Assembly: GCF_001936475.1 (NCBI RefSeq)
Contig: NZ_MSPQ01000005.1
Location: forward strand, 310,001-374,000
Length of the DNA stretch: 64,000 bases
Reading direction: 5' to 3'
From: Algoriphagus marinus
GTDB lineage: Bacteria > Bacteroidota > Bacteroidia > Cytophagales > Cyclobacteriaceae
Part shown: piece after piece, positions 60,987-64,000 of the stretch
How the letters are laid out: every line of letters starts with the position of its first letter
Numbering within the stretch: the first letter of the stretch is position 1
Position numbers and translations under genes: made by a program
The notes under the pieces: generated by a model
Database searches by the model: none
Told to the model about the DNA's origin: nothing
Seen by the model: the letters and a program-made list of their open reading frames with translations, nothing else

Positions 60987-61745
60987 ATGAAAAGATTTAC
61001 GCTTCTCACTGGCATCGCCATGCTTATTTCCTTTAGTAGTATTGCTCAGGAAATTGAAAATAAGCTTCACAGCAACGAATTAGAAAAACTTAATCTTTCA
61101 TTTCCAATCACTGATACTTTGGTTTTCAACTTCCCAAATGAGGGGAAATTAATTCTTCTCTTCAATAAAGATGAATATGAAATGACAAAACTTGAGGAAC
61201 GATTTAAAAAGGTATTGAAGGAAACAACAGATTTTCCCGAGTTCAAGACTTTAACTTATCGGATAAGCGAAGAGTATGGTATCACAAAAGAAGATGCTGT
61301 TATTCTTGATTTAGAGCGAAACTATTTGCCCCATGTGGATCAACTGGAACTTGGATTAGTCCTTGGGATGGATTATACAGGAGGGGATTTCACTCCTCAA
61401 TTTGGAGCGAAGGTGATGTTTAACTTTAAGAAATTTGACATTGGTGCTTCCTTTACCAACACGATATATTTCCCTGACCGAATAGAAAAAAACATAAAAG
61501 TCAATAGCAATTGGTTCGCAAACACGGAGTTTAGATGGGATCGAAGTGATCCAAAGTCAAATTCTGCAAACACTTTTGGGGTAGGTATTTTGGTTAATTC
61601 TAAAAAAAGTCAATTATTTCAAGGAACCACAATGCAGGCGTTCTATAGAAGGAAAATCAGTAAAGATGTTGCTATCCAAGTAGGCATCATTGGGACAGAA
61701 AATCTAAAAACCTTTTACCCAACTATAGGGATCAGATTTTGGTAA
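60987..61745 (+). CDS. Exported beta-rich protein, possible outer-membrane barrel
   Basis: A 252-residue protein with a signal peptide (MKRFTLLTGIAMLISFSSIAQ). The N-terminal half of the mature protein is charged and helical (TKLEERFKKVLKETTDFPEF); the second half is beta-rich (LELGLVLGMDYTGGDFTPQF, FDIGASFTNTIYF) and ends in FYPTIGIRFW, with a terminal aromatic expected for a barrel. It is likely a target or partner of the ECF system upstream. The family is not recognised. Confidence 0.7.
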   Translation: MKRFTLLTGIAMLISFSSIAQEIENKLHSNELEKLNLSFPITDTLVFNFPNEGKLILLFNKDEYEMTKLEERFKKVLKETTDFPEFKTLTYRISEEYGITKEDAVILDLERNYLPHVDQLELGLVLGMDYTGGDFTPQFGAKVMFNFKKFDIGASFTNTIYFPDRIEKNIKVNSNWFANTEFRWDRSDPKSNSANTFGVGILVNSKKSQLFQGTTMQAFYRRKISKDVAIQVGIIGTENLKTFYPTIGIRFW

Positions 61746-61748
61746 ACG

Positions 61749-61782
61749 AAAATAGCCGGCTTATCACCGGCTATTTTTCTTT
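61749..61782 (+). terminator. Rho-independent terminator of the ECF unit
   Basis: An 11-bp stem AAAATAGCCGG (61749-61759) and CCGGCTATTTT (61767-61777), a 7-base loop and T-rich tail. Confidence 0.9.
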
Positions 61783-61872
61783 TTAAGCATTGATATATTG
61801 ATTCTAAAAACTTAGCTCACCATTACCAATCCTAAAATCCTCACTAGTTTCTCTTATCCCTCGTTTCTTAAT

Positions 61873-61914
61873 TCTTGAATCTAGTATCTTAGTTCTAAAG
61901 TCTTGATACTTTTC
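61873..61914. repeat. Degenerate tandem repeat, 14-base unit
   Basis: Three adjoining 14-base units: TCTTGAATCTAGTA, TCTTAGTTCTAAAG, TCTTGATACTTTTC. They occupy part of the 184-base gap 61746-61929, which has no gene. Function unknown; it may be a decayed intergenic repeat. Confidence 0.55.
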
Positions 61915-61929
61915 ACTAATATATTTCTT

Positions 61930-62412
61930 CTATCTAATCCGATCTACAGACCTGACTAGCGCCTCATCCTTTCGGATAAATCGGTTAGCTAGCATATTAG
62001 AAACCATCGCTACCAGAATCGCCCAAAAACCTATTTGATAAGTACCTGCCTCTTGAGCATTGATAGCTGTGTTTATACCATTGGTAGTCAAGAAAACAGC
62101 AACTACCAAACCCACCATCACAAGGCTATTCATCATATTGATCAGCATCTGACGACCTCTATTGGCATATTGGAAAATCGAAATCAAGGCTAAAAGTCCC
62201 GCGAAAGCGGCCAGAGTACCGATGTACCATTTGGATGAAGACTGAATCAATTCCCCTGAAGCATCAAAATTACTCAAAGCAAAAGCAGTAAGATTCCAAG
62301 AATCTCCAGTTCCGGAATTGGTTTGTAATTGCTCCCAAAGAGGCATTCCGATGGTCACACCCATAGCGATGACTACTAAAAACAAGAATATGGTTTGTAC
62401 GCGCTGAATCAT
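61930..62412 (-). CDS. DUF4293 family membrane protein
   Basis: A 160-residue protein with four membrane spans (about 4-24, 47-67, 80-104, 122-140). The opening MIQRVQTIFLFLVVIAMGVT is the DUF4293 hallmark, a family restricted mainly to Bacteroidota. The C-terminus NRFIRKDEALVRSVDRIR is basic and cytoplasmic. The function is unknown. It is a single-gene unit divergent from truA. Confidence 0.88.
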   Translation of the reverse strand: MIQRVQTIFLFLVVIAMGVTIGMPLWEQLQTNSGTGDSWNLTAFALSNFDASGELIQSSSKWYIGTLAAFAGLLALISIFQYANRGRQMLINMMNSLVMVGLVVAVFLTTNGINTAINAQEAGTYQIGFWAILVAMVSNMLANRFIRKDEALVRSVDRIR

Positions 62413-62498
62413 TGTTGTTTATTTTTTTGGCAAAGAAAAGCGGTTCTTAAATGCTTTCCAAGGAATGGAAGTTTCTTAGCGGAATTGAAGGGGAATAG

Positions 62499-62506
62499 TA
62501 TCTTTG
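62499..62506 (+). promoter_or_regulatory. Candidate -7 element of truA
   Basis: TATCTTTG is a perfect TAnnTTTG match 8 bases before the ATG at 62514. If used, the transcript would be nearly leaderless, so an additional upstream promoter cannot be excluded. Confidence 0.4.
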
Positions 62507-62513
62507 CAAACTT

Positions 62514-63272
62514 ATGAGTGGAGTCAAGCGTTTTTTTCTGGAATTGAGCTACAAAGGCACCCCTTTTCATGGTTGGCAAATCCAAGAAAATTCATTTTCA
62601 GTACAAGAATCAGTTGAATCAGCACTGAGCACCTATTTTAGAACGCCCGTTACCGTAGTTGGTAGTGGTCGGACTGACACTGGGGTACATGCTAGTATGC
62701 AGGTCTGTCATTTTGAAACAGATTTACCGTTTGAAAAGGAAAAGTTCCTCAAAGCAATAAATGGTATTCTCCCAAAGGAAATAGCCATACATTCGATCAG
62801 GGAAGTGATACCTACAGCACATGCGAGATTTGATGCCAAAAAGCGATCTTATGTTTATCGGATTATCTTTCGCAAAAACCCATTTCTTGATGAATTAGCC
62901 TGGAGGTGCTTTTACAATCCTGATGTGATTCAGATGAATCTAGCAGCAGAAGTCTTGTTGAGACATGAAGATTTCGAGTGTTTTAGTAAGGTGAACACTG
63001 CGGTAAAACACTTCCGCTGTCAAATAATGTCTGCCTATTGGGAACAAAAAGACGGCGAATTGTTATTTCATATAACTGCCAATCGATTTCTCAGAGGGAT
63101 GGTAAGAACAATAGTGGGAACCCTCTTGGAAGTGGGTTACCATCATAGAAAAGCTGATGAAATGGATCAGATTATCCTTTCCAGAGACCGGAAAAAAGCG
63201 GGAAAATCGGCACCGGCAAAAGGCTTGTTTTTGAGTCGAGTCGAATATCCTGAAAAAATCTATTTAGACTAA
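62514..63272 (+). CDS. truA: tRNA pseudouridine synthase A
   Basis: A 252-residue protein. LELSYKGTPFHGWQIQ opens the fold, the catalytic Asp is D55 in GSGRTDTGVHA, and HARFDAKKRSYVYRII, FECFSKVNTAVKHF and NRFLRGMVRTIVGTLLEVG are standard TruA blocks. It isomerises uridines 38-40 of tRNA anticodon stems. The ABC exporter gene starts 7 bases after its stop, so the two are probably co-transcribed. Confidence 0.97.
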   Translation: MSGVKRFFLELSYKGTPFHGWQIQENSFSVQESVESALSTYFRTPVTVVGSGRTDTGVHASMQVCHFETDLPFEKEKFLKAINGILPKEIAIHSIREVIPTAHARFDAKKRSYVYRIIFRKNPFLDELAWRCFYNPDVIQMNLAAEVLLRHEDFECFSKVNTAVKHFRCQIMSAYWEQKDGELLFHITANRFLRGMVRTIVGTLLEVGYHHRKADEMDQIILSRDRKKAGKSAPAKGLFLSRVEYPEKIYLD

Positions 63273-63278
63273 ACTATT

Positions 63279-64000
63279 TTGAGCTTAGAAAAAGAAAAAG
63301 AATCCTCCGGAGAAATTGTTGACACCAAAGTCCTCAAGAAGCTTTACAATTTTGTAAAGCCCTATAAGCCACAATTCTACTTTTTGGTGTTTCTGACAAT
63401 TGCTTTGGCAATATTGGCTCCAACCCGACCCTATTTTATTCAGGTTGCTATAGACGACTATGTCACAGTGGGTGATGGCGCAGGCCTGTTGAAGATTATC
63501 TATCTCCTGGTTGTATTGATGATCCTTCAAGCCTTGGTGCAATGGGCTCACACCTACTACTCAGGGTGGATTGGACAAGTGATTATTCGGGATATCAGGG
63601 TTCAGCTCTATCAGCATTTGCTCAAGCTCCGCTTGAAATTCTTTGACAACACCCCTATCGGTCGATTAGTAACTCGAAATATTTCAGACATTGAAACTTT
63701 AGCAGATGTATTCAGCGAAGGTTTGGCGGCAATCATTGGAGATTTACTTCAGTTGGTCACGATTCTTGCAGTGATGTTTTACATTGATTGGAAATTGACC
63801 TTGGTGAGTTTATGTACGCTCCCTTTGATGGTCATTTCAACCTATGTATTCAAGGAGAAAATCAAAGTCACTTTCAATGATGTTCGAAATGCGGTTTCCA
63901 ACCTCAATTCATTCTTGCAAGAGCATATCACTGGGATGAACATCGTACAGATCTTCAATCGTGAAAAAAGAGAATTTGCGAAGTTTGAAGAAATCAATAA
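63279..64000 (+). CDS. ABC exporter, 5' part (truncated by the window end)
   Basis: About 240 codons, open to the right edge. The reading frame opens with TTG at 63279 because the only upstream stop is the TAA of truA and no ATG occurs until well inside the domain. It has a polar N-terminus (LSLEKEKESSGEIVDTKVLK), then membrane spans such as FYFLVFLTIALAILAP and IIYLLVVLMILQALVQ. The exporter motifs QLYQHLLKLRLKFFDNTPIG, RLVTRNISDIETLADVFSEG and LQEHITGMNIVQIFNREKRE are present. The ATPase domain lies beyond the window. It resembles heterodimeric MsbA/MdlB-type exporters. Confidence 0.9.
   Translation, partial: MSLEKEKESSGEIVDTKVLKKLYNFVKPYKPQFYFLVFLTIALAILAPTRPYFIQVAIDDYVTVGDGAGLLKIIYLLVVLMILQALVQWAHTYYSGWIGQVIIRDIRVQLYQHLLKLRLKFFDNTPIGRLVTRNISDIETLADVFSEGLAAIIGDLLQLVTILAVMFYIDWKLTLVSLCTLPLMVISTYVFKEKIKVTFNDVRNAVSNLNSFLQEHITGMNIVQIFNREKREFAKFEEIN

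Noticed and set aside
63285..63551. 88-codon minus-strand ORF at the right end
   Set aside because: The plus strand carries a clear ABC exporter reading frame with family motifs over the same bases.
1..64000. CRISPR arrays, insertion sequences, prophage or integrase genes
   Set aside because: No spaced direct repeats, transposase or integrase motifs were seen; the repeats at 34149 and 35315 are gene-end duplications.

Overview
The window looks like chromosomal DNA of a Bacteroidota bacterium, most likely order Cytophagales and perhaps an Algoriphagus-like member of the Cyclobacteriaceae. The lineage is inferred from several signs: a CotH-family protein with a type IX secretion C-terminal sorting domain, a DUF4293 protein, a Wzi/RemB-like outer-membrane protein, many lipoproteins with short SxC lipoboxes, promoters of the TTG-N19/20-TAnnTTTG type, and the general lack of strong Shine-Dalgarno sequences. 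Gene order is dense and mostly housekeeping. I saw no insertion sequence, prophage, CRISPR array or rRNA.

Layout. 1-8533 is almost all minus strand: a lipoprotein fragment, thioesterase, Nudix hydrolase, unknown protein, recQ, crotonase, comEC, a terminator, a beta-barrel, a GNAT protein and phoH. 8640-9918 is plus strand: a SAM hydroxide adenosyltransferase, a small monooxygenase-like protein and a tRNA-Leu(CAA) with its own promoter and terminator. 10166-19284 holds a carotenoid oxygenase converging on a patatin, then an FAD oxidoreductase followed by a 1700-residue kinase/AAA ATPase/GAF/adenylate cyclase protein. 19310-23430 is a YbbP-YbbA-type ABC transporter with a divergent TesA-like esterase. 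23423-29118 is a six-gene divergent island (ATP-grasp ligase, NeuD-like acyltransferase, GT2, BKACE enzyme; then a sugar-transfer-type ATP-grasp and a PLP enzyme). It is the most unusual part of the window and the best candidate for an undescribed pathway.

29241-31729 is an FAD dehydrogenase with a gluconate-dehydrogenase subunit-3 partner. 31839-36497 is a head-to-tail array of four propeller lipoproteins that has recently duplicated. 36589-39108 is a large ASP-box propeller protein. 39179-48269 is minus strand: a beta-barrel, a response regulator, and then a long probable operon read from 48219 down to 40357 (sugar nucleotidyltransferase, holB, rimB-like, rimK, hemC, cyclophilin, RmlD-like reductase, Na+ symporter). 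rpmE2 and a Wzi-like gene diverge from two well-formed promoters at 48577-48663.

50479-54533 carries an MsbA-like exporter, a small membrane protein, yifB/comM with a terminator-like hairpin ending at its start codon, and a 48-residue membrane protein. 54540-57991 has a metallo-beta-lactamase-fold/PAS pair, two lipoproteins (one a rhodanese) and a cystathionine gamma-synthase-type enzyme. 58048-64000 has the secreted CotH protein, an ECF sigma factor with a putative anti-sigma factor and a beta-barrel, a DUF4293 protein, truA, and the first part of a second ABC exporter that starts with TTG and runs off the end.
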